The position numbers and the translations under genes were made by a program. DNA of 64,000 nt. It comes from Brachypodium distachyon. Its lineage: Eukaryota > Streptophyta > Magnoliopsida > Poales > Poaceae. Where the stretch lies: contig NC_016135.3 in NCBI RefSeq assembly GCF_000005505.3, positions 13,548,613 to 13,612,612 of the forward strand, in the 5' to 3' direction. Shown one piece after another: positions 34,661 to 46,700 of this stretch. The notes under the pieces are model-generated. The model did no database searches and was not told where the DNA came from. It saw nothing but the letters and a program-made list of their open reading frames with translations. Position 1 is the first letter of the stretch; the number at the start of each line of letters is the position of its first letter.

Positions 34661-36843
34661 ATGGTAATCGAGCAATCCGAGTCTGCTATCTGCTATCTTC
34701 AATCTGCTGTTGCTGTACGATTTTACCTGCCCTGACGCGGGTGGTAATCTCTTGTGTTGTTTCTCTCAGATCATCTCCAAGAAGAACCGCAATGAGATCT
34801 GCAAGTACCTCTTCCAAGGTTTGTAATGCTCAATTCCTTTGCCTCGTAGCTACAATAATCTCGACTGGCATTGAATATGCTGGATCTGATACACTCATAG
34901 CACAACCACTACGTTTAGCGCAACTTCTGTACATACCACAAACAATTTTACAGTATATTTGTTTACAGGATTTGATTCTTTGGTGAAATGTTTGCATGTG
35001 AGGTACTTCTGTATAGTATAGTAGGCTCTTGTATGTTGTTGAAATCGCATGCTCATATTCATATAAGGGGTTTTAGTGTTCTGGTATGTAGTCAAGTTAA
35101 GTGCATCAAGAAACTAACTGAAAAGATTTCATGCTTTGTTTTGACTTTGTACATCAGGAAATTAAAAAAAAAGTGAATGAACGTGTACTAAAATTTATTG
35201 GTGAAATCATTTGATTTTATGCATGTTTGTTGTTCCAGAGGGGGTGCTATACGCCAAGAAGGACTACAACCTGGAGAAACACCCACAGATTGATGTGCCT
35301 AACCTGCAGGTGATCAAGCTCATGCAGAGCTTCAAGTCTAAGGAATACGTCAGGGAAACCTTCTCGTGGCAGCACTATTACTGGTACCTCACCAATGATG
35401 GTATTGAGCACCTGCGCAACTTCCTCAATCTGCCATCCGAGATTGTGCCTGCAACGCTCAAGAAGTCTGCCAGGCCTCCTGGTCGCCCATTCGGCTCTGG
35501 CCCACCTGGTGATCGATCAAGGTATACTTATTTTGCTTGTGGCTTTCTAGGATTCTATGCATATGCAAACTATCTCTATTGTAATTCATAAACCTGTGAT
35601 CTATTTCAACTACTGAAAATGCTATCTTCTGTCCTTAATGAATTAATTTGGTTTAGGAAGGCCACTAGTTGCACATTTAAACTTAGAGGTATTTATTGCA
35701 TGCGTATTTTAATTAGGTTTAACACTAAGTCCTTTTGTGTAGGCATAGCTTCACAGCATGGCTATGCAAACTTGAAATGAGTCTTTACTCTTTATTAAGG
35801 GACTGAATCTACAGTTATTCTAGAGTTAATGTATGAACCAAGAACATTGTTATTTTTTTTTTATCTATGGTAAGTTCTGCTGCTTGGGAACGATGGTCAG
35901 AATTTTACTGTATCATTTGCTTCATTTGTGCATGCACCCTCGTTTGCTTGTCTACTGGTCCCTGGATTGTATTTAAAAGAAAACTGCAAGATAACTTTAT
36001 CCAAGATGTTGCATTTGCGGTTACACTGGTCGCCCTATTGATTGAAGTAATGGAGGCTAATGCTAGCTCTATAACTTTGCTTATGTTTGCTTGGATTTCT
36101 TGTAGGGGCCCACCTCGTGACTTTGATGGTGACAGGCCAAGGTTTGGTGACAGGGATGGCTACCGTGGTGGTCCTCGTGCTGCTCCTGGTGACTTTGGTG
36201 GCGAGAAAGGCGGAGCTCCTGCAGAGTTCCAGCCATCATTCAGGGTAATCAACTCATTCTTTGAAGTGGAACATACGAATTTGAATTCTGTACTGTCCGG
36301 AATGAAATTTTTCTATGTGCACCCTAAACTGTCCACTCTGCAAAGGTTAAAATATCTGCAGACCCACCTTTATTAATGTTTTTCATCAACAGTTCCATAT
36401 TAATATACTCATGGCATGTTTTGTAGTTCCATAGGAATTTGGTCGAATTCAGTCCTGCAGACTTTTGTCAAATTTTCTGCATGGTCCTGTTTGCCATTCT
36501 GAATGCTGCTTGGCTAGGACCATAATTTCTTGGTAGTGTCCACTGAGCATTTAGCTGATTGCATAAGAAATGTCATATCCTACTTCTATTAAAAGTAAAA
36601 CTGTTTTCCTATCTGCATGGTTATTGCCGAAACTATTTGTATTAGTTGGGCTCCGTTATCAGTAAAATATCAGGGAGAGCAATAAAACAAAACATTGCAT
36701 GACTCAATTTATTTAGATGATTTTTTTCAATAGCATTGATTTTTCAACGTATAATTTTGCAGAGCTCTGGTGCTAGACCTGCCTTTGGCCGTGGTGGTGG
36801 TGGTGGATTTGGCGCTGGTCCAACCTCTTCCTCAATGGAGTAA
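34661..36843 (+). CDS. RPS10: 40S ribosomal protein S10 (eS10)
   Basis: This is a component of the small cytosolic ribosomal subunit. Five exons (34661-34663, 34770-34818, 35239-35521, 36106-36244, 36763-36843) give 184 residues, the usual length. The first coding exon is the ATG alone; the intron follows at once. The S10/plectin domain covers about residues 1-95 ([19 protein letters not shown], then [17 protein letters not shown], then [13 protein letters not shown]). The C-terminal third is Gly/Arg/Pro-rich ([22 protein letters not shown]), as in other plant eS10 proteins. All junctions are GT-AG and in frame. The promoter motifs upstream agree with a ribosomal protein gene. Confidence is high. 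Confidence 0.97.
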
Positions 36844-37136
36844 ACTTCCACTAGTTTGGATATGATGTTTCCCTTCACCTGGGGCGCTTAATTTTGATGA
36901 TGATCATTATATAGTAGTGATGTCTGCTAGATCAACCAGTCTCTACAGATGCTCTTCATACCTTAAGTACTAAAGTTTCTCAAACGTTGAAGTTCGTGTT
37001 AATGCTATCAAGTTTGAGCCATCAATCATCTTTAGCTTCTCGTGTGAGTTTGACATGCTTGGCCATTGCTGCGAAATGAAGTCGCTTTTTAGCATTGAGT
37101 TGATGCTGTAATGTAGTACCCATCCAATCCATAATA

Positions 37137-37223
37137 CTCCCTCCGACCCAAGACAAGTGACGTTAATTTGCATAGCATAGGTTATTATACAACTCCACAT
37201 CATTTATTTTGGGACGGAGTGAG
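37137..37223. mobile_element. Stowaway MITE, 87 bp
   Basis: The ends CTCCCTCCGACCCAAGA and TTTGGGACGGAGTGAG form terminal inverted repeats and are flanked by TA (37135-37136 and 37224-37225). The interior is short. Confidence 0.8.
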
Positions 37224-37430
37224 TATAACTTCGTACTAAATCCCAGAGGGATGTCATAGTGCTGCTTGCCTGCTTTGCCCAAACTTGTGAAATTTTGGAA
37301 CACATGAGAAAGAGTACTCTATTTTATATTTGCAATTTTGTCGTAAGTCAGAGATTCATATTCAAGAAAGCCATCCATATTCAAGAAAGCCATCACCGCT
37401 ACGTATCTGAACCGTGGACTTAAATTAGTA

Positions 37431-37472
37431 CTCACTCCGTTCTTAAATATTCCTAAATACTTGTCGAGTGAG
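37431..37472. mobile_element. Stowaway remnant, 42 bp
   Basis: CTCACTCCGTTC at the left and ACTTGTCGAGTGAG at the right lie between TA dinucleotides. The CCTAAATACTTGTCG arm is shared with the 6675-6725 family, seen there as CGACAAGTATTTAGG. Confidence 0.6.
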
Positions 37473-37520
37473 TACGGGCTAACCTATGTATTTGTACTCT
37501 AGAGAAGAGTCTACGATCCT

Positions 37521-40249
37521 TCACAAGCACAAGAGTGAAACAATGAGAGCGGCTGGCAGCAACATCGCCGGCGGCCGCCACGACGCCGCGTCCGAGGTCT
37601 TGTTGAAGATGCCTTTGGGCGTGGCCCGGTGCCTGGACGGCGTGCACGTACCATTCACCTGCACAAACACACACATGGCGTCTTTATCTCGTTAGGTGCT
37701 CGATTTTGTCAGCAAAGTAACAGCTTACTGAAATGGAACACATCTCACATCTTCCATTTTTTTTTAGTGATGATATATTTTACTCGTAGAACCAAATCAG
37801 ATTCCGTTACCTAGATGAGATACTGGATTAATTCAACCTCGCAGTACGATCTAAATGCAATAAATGTCTAAATGTTTTCGAACCGAGGCCTTACATTGCA
37901 AGCAGCGATGCTCCCGCATCCACAAACCAGCCCGCCGTTGGCCTTGTCTGTGGCCTCCGCCGCGCCGCCGCCATCGCTTCTCTGTAGAACCATCAGAATC
38001 GACGGCATATTTTAGCGCCAACAATTAACAAAATCCTAATCATCATGTTGATATTCATAATGCAACTGACGACGCACGTCGCCGCAGAGTCTCATAGTAA
38101 TACTTTGTAGAAATCGACGGCGACGAAGTTCGCCCATCGGTTCCCGGCGGCGGCGTGGCAGGCGTCGAGCATGGCCAGCAGCTGCGCCGAGTTGTCCTTG
38201 CACGCCTCCGGGAAGTTTGGGAGGTCCCGGAAGTAGTTGACCAGCACCAGCGACCTGGACAGGTCGCTCATGGCGGCCGACTCGGCCCGGTTCGGGCACG
38301 ACCCCTTCACCATCCCTTTGCTCCCATCTGCACACACATCCACATAAACATCGTCAAATTAATCCCACTAAAACTAGCTGACATATGCCATGGATGATTC
38401 GAATTCGGGGCCGTACAACATACACTGGTTCTCGACGACGTAGCGCCACTCGTGCGCGAAGCCCTCGGAGGCCTCCTTGGCGGACCTGGAGGTGAAGACG
38501 AGCAGGCGGTGGTTGTCGCGGACCATGTCGCCCAGCAGCGGCCAGTCGCCGCCGTTCTTGGGCATCCGCCACGCCGGGAACAGGTAACGCGTCAGGCCGG
38601 AGGCGTTGAAGACCCGGGTCAGCCCCCGCGGCGACTCCACGTAGTCCTCGATGAATATGGTCACCACCTCCGACGGGTTCGCCGCCAGGAACGCCTCGAT
38701 CTCCCGGAGCACGTCCACCGCCGGCGTCTGCAGGGAAGGACGGCAGTTAGTTAGTCTGCGTGGTGTTCGTCGTCGATCAGAGAGACTTGTGTAACGGCGG
38801 AGCCGGCGCTTACGAAGGCGGTGAAGTTTTGGCAGGCGCCGCCGTAGGAGTGGCAGAGCCAGATGTCGTTCCGGAAGTCGTACATGTCCAGCATCAGCCC
38901 TCGCACGCCGTTCTGCGACACGGGGGGATTCAGTCGGTCAGCCGATCCCAGTTAATTTGACAGAAAATGCAGCGTGCTTTTAGAATCTGCTTGGTCGAAA
39001 CGAAGCCTAGTGAACACAATAATCGATCTACAGCCAGGCAGTAAATCAGGTATTCCCCATCCGTATTTGTTTTCAGGATGGCGCCAAGTTTTCCTTGGAG
39101 CAAGCGAGAACGCGACCTAAATTACTCAACGGAAGAAGAATGCGACCTAAATTACTCAAAAAAGAAGAAGAATGCGACCTAACATTGACACGCAGATCGA
39201 CCAGATTTGAGCAGACACCACATGTCTTATCCGCAAACACGTACGTACATGACCAGGAGGATTGTCGCCCACGTGTGCTTGACATGTGTGTGGTGCCGGC
39301 GGTGCGGTAGTTCTTGCGGCATTGTCGTGCCAACGCTTCAAGCAAGCGCAGCGTGTGGCTGCTCCGCTCTGCAGCCTTGCACGCAAACCCGCGAAGACAC
39401 AGCAGAATAAAAAGGACCCGTAGTCTGCAGGCGTGCCGCTTCTTCGACACGTGGACGGGCCTCGCGCCATCTGTTGCGTCCCTGGACACCTCACCGCTCT
39501 CCGACAAGTTTAATCATTCCCTGTGTGCGGCTGTGCCTGCCCTATGGCTTCGCGGCCACGAACGTCAAAAGGCAGCAGCGGCTGGACATGAGCCTTGTGC
39601 TTTAAGATTGGAGCAGGAAGGAAACAGAGAGCGGGGGAGGAGGACTTGACTTACGTTGAGCTGCTGGGTGACGGTGTCCTGCTGGTTCCATGCCGTGGCG
39701 ATGGCCGTCCCCGTCTGGGAGCGGGTGCCCAGGCGCGCGAACGAGTTGTGCGTCGTCAGCCACGAGTAGCGGTTGAACGGCAGCCCCCGGTCCTGCACCA
39801 ACGGCACGCACGGTTCGTTGAGGCGCAGACAGACACCAGACAGAATGCCGCCGGCTGCCGGGGCCAGCCAGCCAGAGCACTACGGAGCGTACCTTGGTCT
39901 GAGGGTCGACGGGGGTGACGCGGGTGCAGCGGGGGCGCACGTTGCCGTCGGCCACGCACGTCTCGCAGTGCAGCCCCGCGTCGCAGTTCCGCCCCAGCGC
40001 GCACGTCTCCCCCACCTGCGCGCGGCCGCCAAACACCCCGGAAAAGCTGTGAGCCAATAATGCCCAGACATGCCGAAGCAGCAGCGCCTAGCTGGCTCAG
40101 TAATGCCCCAAATCAACAACAATGCATTTATGCATACATAGCCATACCTTACGAGCGGAGACGGCGGCGGGGCACGAGCACAGGAAGACGGCGGCGAGAG
40201 CCACGACGAGAAGCATCGGCGGCGACTCCTGCCGCTGCTCCTTGCCCAT
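37521..40249 (-). CDS. secreted PI-PLC X-domain-containing protein, probable GPI anchor
   Basis: Eight exons on the minus strand (40249-40148, 40015-39893, 39792-39655, 38912-38814, 38727-38424, 38327-38104, 37981-37895, 37658-37521) encode 404 residues. A signal peptide (LLVVALAAVFLCS) is followed by a Cys-rich segment (VGETCALGRNCDAGLHCETC) and the PI-PLC X fold, with histidines in WLTTHNSF (H90) and WLCHS (H142) where the family has its two catalytic His. Later come YVVENQYG, SCPNRAES and the Cys-rich LVCGCGSIAAC. The last exon ends in a hydrophobic tail (MLLPAALIVSLLCL) without a basic end, suggesting GPI anchoring. It resembles At5g67130-type proteins, which have no Y or C2 domain, so true phospholipase activity is uncertain. 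Reading through exon 6 gives a false early stop (VLL). Confidence 0.93.
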
Positions 40250-41002
40250 CTTGATTCTTCTTGCCGCAGACGCTCGCTTCTGGCTTCCTCTCTGCTCTGC
40301 TCTGCTCTGCGTCGGTTGGTGTCCCGCTGACCCGCTCTTACTTCCTGGAGACAGAGATGCAGCAAGAGCTAGTGAAGATGGTGTGCAAGGCTTCGTGTGG
40401 CTTGTAAAGACGGGTAATCACGGGTTGCGTCGCTTGCTTATGTGCGATTGTGTGTGGTTTCCGCTCTCGCTCTGTTTTTCTTGGTCGTTGCTGGTGCGGG
40501 CCCATCCGGACGAGGTGCCCGTTACGGTGGGCCGATGCATGACATATACAAATGACCGGGTCCGGGTGTCCTGTACCAGTATCAGGGGTAGGCGTTGGGT
40601 GTATGTTAACTAGGAAATCTGTTTGGTTTCTCGGTTAATCATAAATTCGTTAACAAGAAATGTCAACTGAAATTTGTTCGGTTTTTCAGCTAACCGAGAG
40701 GTGTTCAATCGGACATCAGGACGCTGGAGTCTGGACGCGTGTTCACTGGACCCGAGGAAGGCTCAACCGCTTCTATTTTTAGACCAGAGTGATACTTAAT
40801 TCTGAACATGCTCCAAACTGAAAGATCACACGCGATGACTTCACTTCTCGAGGAAAGCTCTGTAGTCTCTGCAAGCAGAAATTCCATGAACCGTGTTATC
40901 CGTTGCCGGGAGAATATTTTATGTACTCCAATTGAACATGTACGTTAAGCCAATTGTGAATGAGCACAATTATCATGATTCTAAATTTCTCATGAACGTG
41001 TT

Positions 41003-41060
41003 TTTTTTTTCAAAGGAGGGAAGCCCGGCCTCTGCATTCTGTTAAACATGTACATGCAAA
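41003..41060 (-). repeat. possible LINE or retroposon 3' tail
   Basis: Poly-T followed by CAAAGGAGGGAAGCCCGGCCTCTGCAT is the inverted form of a common grass retroposon tail. A similar tail, TTTTTTCGAAAAGGAGGG, is at 57316-57333. No coding part is linked to it. Confidence 0.35.
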
Positions 41061-41865
41061 TTGCAGAGTCTTCTCTTGAGAAAAGAAGAAGCAGATGGAG
41101 AGGCACAAGATAGTTGGTTGGGTTTTTTTCGAAAAAGAAGTTGGTTGGTTGAAACACCAGTTGTTGTTTGATATTTTTGTCCAAACACATACATTGACTC
41201 ACCTACTCTGGAATTTAAGATTTGGCTTGACGTGGACACATGGTTAGGTTTGGTACCCAAAGCAAATTTAGTAAGCATCATCTTTGTTAAAATAAATGAC
41301 TGGTCATTTTGACACCCGTCATTTGAGGTCTGGAATTCATTTTGGATATCAGAAATCAACTTGTTTGGCTAGTGCAGAATTGGATACAGGAATTCAATCA
41401 GACATTTCATGTAGTCACATTATAACTAACTGTAATTCCTCTCTAAAAGACATTATTTCTTTGGAATTGTCGCCCACTTTACAAATCTACATGGCAGACA
41501 AACATGATTTTTGAATCCAAAATTCAAATGCAACCAAATAAATCCTATTAGAAATTTCATTTCCTTTCCTTTCGTAGACGAGGGATACCAAACGAGTTGT
41601 AAGGATTTTCAGGTATGTGAAACCATAGATGACGAACTAGTACTACCCGGCTGATCGGGGGTTCCGTGGATCTGACTGACTGATTAGATTTCCTATCAAA
41701 TGCCAATAATTTCAATTTTGGGATGCGGTGTTACTAATTAGCGTAATACGTAGTTGGGAACATGTTTTTCTCAATATATGGGGTTTTCTGACACCAGGTC
41801 TCCGATTGTATGGGTTTTGTAATGTTTACTTCCTCTTGCTCGTTTTTTTTCCAGAGAAGAGAGGG

Positions 41866-42090
41866 TTTTTTTTAGGAAACACAGTACAACGCAATCACTC
41901 ACACACACGCGCACGTTACACTCACCCCTAGCACACCCTACTCTTATGAGCACCTCCGAGAGACTGAGCTACCGGCCGATCATCTTGAAATTGACGAAGT
42001 CACCACAGACGCTTCATAATTGATGGGTACGTCACTCCCACTGAAAACACAAAGCCGGTTAAAGTCTGAAATAAATTCAGGATACCAAGT
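41866..42090. repeat. interspersed grass repeat, class uncertain
   Basis: The segment starts with poly-T and a CA-rich tract and contains GAGCACCTCCGAGAGACTGAG, CATCTTGAAATTGACGAAGT and CTGAAATAAATTCAGGATA. I know such strings as a frequent interspersed repeat in grass DNA, but I cannot place its class here. Confidence 0.4.
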
Positions 42091-43474
42091 CAAGTAGTTT
42101 TGACTTTTGAGGATCCAACTCTCCGGCCGAAGCAATGGCGGTGCCAGTGGAGCTGAATTGTCCAGCGAGCCGGAATTTCCTTCTCGGTAGAAACCAGTAA
42201 GGGCGTCATGTAAGTATGTGACTTTGTCACTGAGCACAATTTATCCGCTTCGCTTCGATCTGATGCATGCAAGGCTGCCTGCTCACGTCGAGTTGTGCTC
42301 GGTTCTGCGGCAAGGTCTTCGTCGCCCCTTCGTCTCCGAACCACAGAGCCGCACTTCCGAACCGTCGATGTCAAAAACACGTAAAAGCCGGCCGCATTCT
42401 GTGACACGCTGCCGCAAATTGGTGTTTTGTGGCACCGGTCGGGTCCCAGGAAGAACATAAATATTGGAAGGTGGGGATGCGAGTTCCGTAATGCTCAGCA
42501 GCGGAGTCACTACCACAGCAAAAATCATGGCTCACATTCCGTTATTTTCCCTGTTCTCTCTGCTCTGCAATAGAGATTCTGTTCCGTTGGTGCTTGCTTC
42601 TTTTCACACAACTGATCTCTTGTGTTTTCAGTTGCACCTCAAGCATACCAACTCAAGAAAATGTTCTCTCCCAACATGGTACAAAGTGAGAAGTATTTGG
42701 AGTGGTGCTGATTTACGCTACAGAATGTCATAAACGTAACCACGTAGTACCAGAAACCAACACTGGCGTCGTTACAATGATATGTTGCATTATACAGGTC
42801 GGTATAATACTACTCCGTATGGGCGTTCATATCTTCTGGTCCTGCACAGCATAGCTGCATGCCAAGCCAGTTAACAACGCATGTTGCTTGGGTTAGCGTA
42901 GGATATTATTCCAGCAGGCAACTTTGCAGTTTTTTTAAAAGGAACTTTGCAGTTTCAGTACACAGTTGGGTGCCATTTTTGATTTGTGAACGGCTGGCCG
43001 GTATGGGATGAACTGATGGACACTGTTAGGGGCCCATTCCTCAGCGCCTCACCCTGATGATCGACATCATCCACAAAAGGACATCACTAGTGGTAGTAAT
43101 GCACAGTGTTGTGCAGTACGGGTTGGTTCTCGTATACGGCGCCCCGTATTGCTGCCGTTTCGTTGGGCGCTTTGGGCCGGTGACTCCCGCGCGCTGCCGC
43201 GCCATGTGCAGCGCACCCGTCCCGTGGTCCGCGGAGCCGGAAGCGCCGAAGCGGAAGGAGTCCCCCAAGGCCCCAACTAACCCCAAAGCACTCGCACTGC
43301 ACACGCAGTTTCGCCCGTGAATCCGTGATCCCGAGCCCATCATCCCCAAAGACCCCAAGGGCACCGAGGCAGGCGCGCGGGGAAAGGAGAAAAAAAAGAC
43401 ACCCCGCGGCCGCGGTGCGACTGCGACCCGCAAAGCAAAGCGCAGGGGAAGAAAAAGCGGCAGCCCCGCCGCGG

Positions 43475-43498
43475 CCGCAGCCGCAGCCGCAGCCGCAG
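43475..43498 (+). repeat. four CCGCAG hexamers in the 5' UTR
   Basis: Four perfect CCGCAG units lie about 220 bp upstream of the SPARK kinase ATG. This is a GC-rich microsatellite that is likely transcribed. Confidence 0.8.
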
Positions 43499-43717
43499 CA
43501 ACACATACTAGCAGCGGGCAAAGAGCATATTGGGCTGGCGTCGGGGCAGCGGCAGCCTGGCATCCCATTCCTTCCTCTCCTCCCTCGCCCTCCCGGCCTC
43601 CCCCGACAGCGCCCACCTTTTGCGCTCCGCTACACCTCCACTCCAGTACTCCACTGCTCCTCCTGCCGCTGCCGGTACGGCGTCTGCGCTGCGCCGCCGG
43701 CCCGCGAGGCATCCCGG

Positions 43718-46700
43718 ATGCGGCGCCCCTCACCGCTCATCTATGCGGCGCTGGCCGCCGCCGTCGCCGCGCTTCTGGCCCCCGCGGCGATCGCAGCAGG
43801 TAAACTACTCAGGCCACTCAACAAAAGCTCATTAGCGGTTCCCGTCTCTCTGTTGCAAGCGGTGGAATCCCCCACTCCACCGCTCCTGTGGCGAACTGGC
43901 GATGGCTGCATTTGGAGTTGGAGGGGGACGGTTGCGGGCGCGCTTCGCTCAGCTTACTGCTTCGGATTTCTTCCCCTTCCAGTGCTCATTAGTCATTTCG
44001 ATGAGTCCTTTGAGTATTCTGTTCGGCAATTAGTACATCCCTCCCTGTATAACTGCATTTTTAGTAGGTGGATTAAGGCAGGCGATTAGGCAGTTTTAGG
44101 CTCGAGACGCGGTCACCTAGCAGGGGAACAATCCCTAAGCAGGAGTGGTACGTGGGGCATTTGTTGTCTGCCTTATTATGTGGTAGTGGCAGCGGCAGCG
44201 CCGGCTAAGTTGGTGCAGGGGACCGCCTCTCACTCGCACTGGAGTGAGTCCTCACGCCATTCAATTCTCTTACCTAATGGTGTTTGCTGTACACGTACGA
44301 CGAGTGAACAATGGCCTTTCATGGCTCTAGGATTTCGATAGACGTTGGTCCGTGAAGGTCTCCGTCCTGCCATTTGGCGTTACTGAACCACTAAGTACCT
44401 GGACTTGATATTTTAGATCCATCTGATGTTCCTCACATGCACATGGGTTGTTTTTAGTTTGTGCAATGGACTAATACGGTGCAAAACAGTACAATCGGTT
44501 GACTTGTTATATAGCAGTACTCCACATTCTGCCCGTAGCAGCTCTAATGTAGCGATGGACATATGGATTTTGGGATTTATGACATGCAATCTATTGGGCA
44601 TGTAGTCAGCTAGTACTGGTCAAGTGGTCATGTGATCATGTGGTCTGCTCCCGGTTGTTTTAACTTCAGATCTGCTTTATATAGTCACAATTCATGGTGT
44701 GGATGTCGCACACTTTTCTCTTTCTGTATCTCCATATTTGCACACGTTTGTGAAATTCAGAGAAAAATGTGCCCAACGATGATGGGGGGCTAGTCTTCAA
44801 AAGCTTTTGATGATGTGCCAGCCAATTGAATCGTCACTCATATTTGTTGTTGGGTCATGCAGATTGTCCATTGGATTTCAGTTGGCCAAACTATGCGCTG
44901 ATAACTTCCCTGTGCTCAGATCAAGATGGGCACTCAAAGTGTTGCCGCTACATCAATGCTGTCCTTGCAGTATCATCTGCCATGTATGCAAACACAACAG
45001 GCACTCTTGGGGTTCCATCTGAACTCGCCGATGCCTGTATTGGCAATATCTCTGATACATTGGTGTCGAAAGGGATCCTTCCTACTGCAGCATCATTTTG
45101 TGGCCTCGGGATCAAAATTCAGGCGTCCTATCAATGCGTTGGGATGACCACTATCCTTCAAATGTTACAGTCTCCAAATTTCAGTGATGTGACCAGGAGC
45201 TGTGCAACTTCACTTCCAGATGATGTTAGTTGCAAGAGATGCTTAAACTCTGGTCTGTCATACCTCCGACATCTTGTGGGAGAACAAGATAATATCACAT
45301 TGAATACCTGCCGTGATGCTGCCTTTGTTGCTTTTATGAGTCAAGGGAATATATCTATTTTTGATACAGCGGGCTGCTTTTTTAGCGCTCAGGGGCTTAG
45401 TGCTCTTCAAGGTTCGAAATTTCTCCTATCTTCCATTGAATGGACAGTGTCTTAACTTTCTGTGGCTACAGTTGCTTTTTGGGTTGATTTGATGACCTTG
45501 TTCATGAATGCATATTTTGATTCTCTCGAGCAAGTTTATCTATGCTAAAATATTAGGTATTTGACAACTTACAGAGATAGAACATATCTTAATTATAATG
45601 ACAACTTACTACTGATGAACAGTAGAACATATCTTAATTATAAGGAATTATAATGTGTTAATGCTAGTGCAATGTGTGAACCCCAAAGGATCTCCAACTC
45701 TGGTTTTCTGTGAACTTGCTTCTGAGTGGGGGAGCAAGTTTATCTACGCTAATATATACACCATTTGTCATCTTAAAGAGGCAGATTTGTTTTCTGCTAA
45801 ATTGTGTAAGGCTAGTGCGTTTCATGAATCCTTTTTGAGTGTGCACATTTGCAGATATATTCAGGACATGTTTGTGTAGTAAAAGTTTGGTATGCAAATA
45901 CAGCTTTATATGTGTGGGCATATTTTCATATTATCAGTTTCATTTTTATATGTTCGTTGGCAAAACAGTTAATTGTTTGTAAGCTGATTAATTTTTCTAC
46001 TCCAAAACATGTATATTACTAAATTTTGTTGCACTACTGTTAACAGTGACTTCATTGGCAGCAATGGCACATGAGGCAATTTATTTTGAGAAGTAGTGGC
46101 ATAATTTTGTCTCATTACTGTTAACTGTGACTTTATTGGCATATAATTCACTACTCTAGGAACTTCCAATATAGGGTAACTTGAATCTTTGTTTTATACT
46201 TCATAGTATGCCTTGTTGTGCTGAGATGAGGTAGGTGAATATGCATACTAGAAATGATGCGTGGGACAAGTTTTGGACTTATCAATGATGTAATATTTGG
46301 TCAATCTTTGATGCAGTGAACATATCGTCCCCATTGTCTGGTGGACATGTTGCACCAAATATTTCTCCCAGTCCACTTGCAGCGCAAATTCCTGGGGACC
46401 ATGTTACTGGAGTGCCAGCCAATCATCATCGTAGTTACAAGCGTGTACTATTCCCAGTAATTGGGGCTCTGGTTACAGGATTATCAGTTACACTAGTCCT
46501 AGTACTAATTCTGCTCATCCGTAAAAAGAGCAAAGAACTAGAAAAGATTGAGGGGATAAACCCTTTGGATGCGTTGAGTTCCTGTGTCAAGAAGCAACAA
46601 GAAGGTAAGCCTTTAACGAGTTGTGTTCGTGGCTGCCATTCTTTTATGAATGTTTGATCAATTTTTAGATGTCTGAATGACTTTTACAGTCTCATGGGGT

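Larger units (their letters stand above)
36844..37520. other. convergent intergenic region with MITE remnants
   Basis: This is the 3' UTR of RPS10 and the 3' flank of the minus-strand PI-PLC-like gene. It holds two Stowaway remnants and a two-copy repeat of ATATTCAAGAAAGCCATC (37359-37394). No coding sequence is seen. Confidence 0.6.
40250..43717. other. divergent promoter interval, repeats, no gene
   Basis: The PI-PLC-like gene's 5' flank lies on the left, with a run of GCTCTGCTCTGCTCTGC at 40291-40312. The GC-rich 5' UTR of the SPARK kinase is on the right (about 43300-43717). Between them I see decayed repeats (41003-41060 and 41866-42090) and no coherent coding frame. The open frames at 42218-42733 have no recognisable domain. 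Confidence 0.55.

Noticed and set aside
38041..38103. Stop after exon 6 of the PI-PLC-like gene as the true end
   Set aside because: A good donor site lies just before it and two downstream exons continue in frame with the expected Cys-rich and hydrophobic tail.
43087..43733. Minus-strand open frames in the 5' UTR of the SPARK kinase
   Set aside because: GC-rich, overlapping in several frames, no domain, no splice partner.
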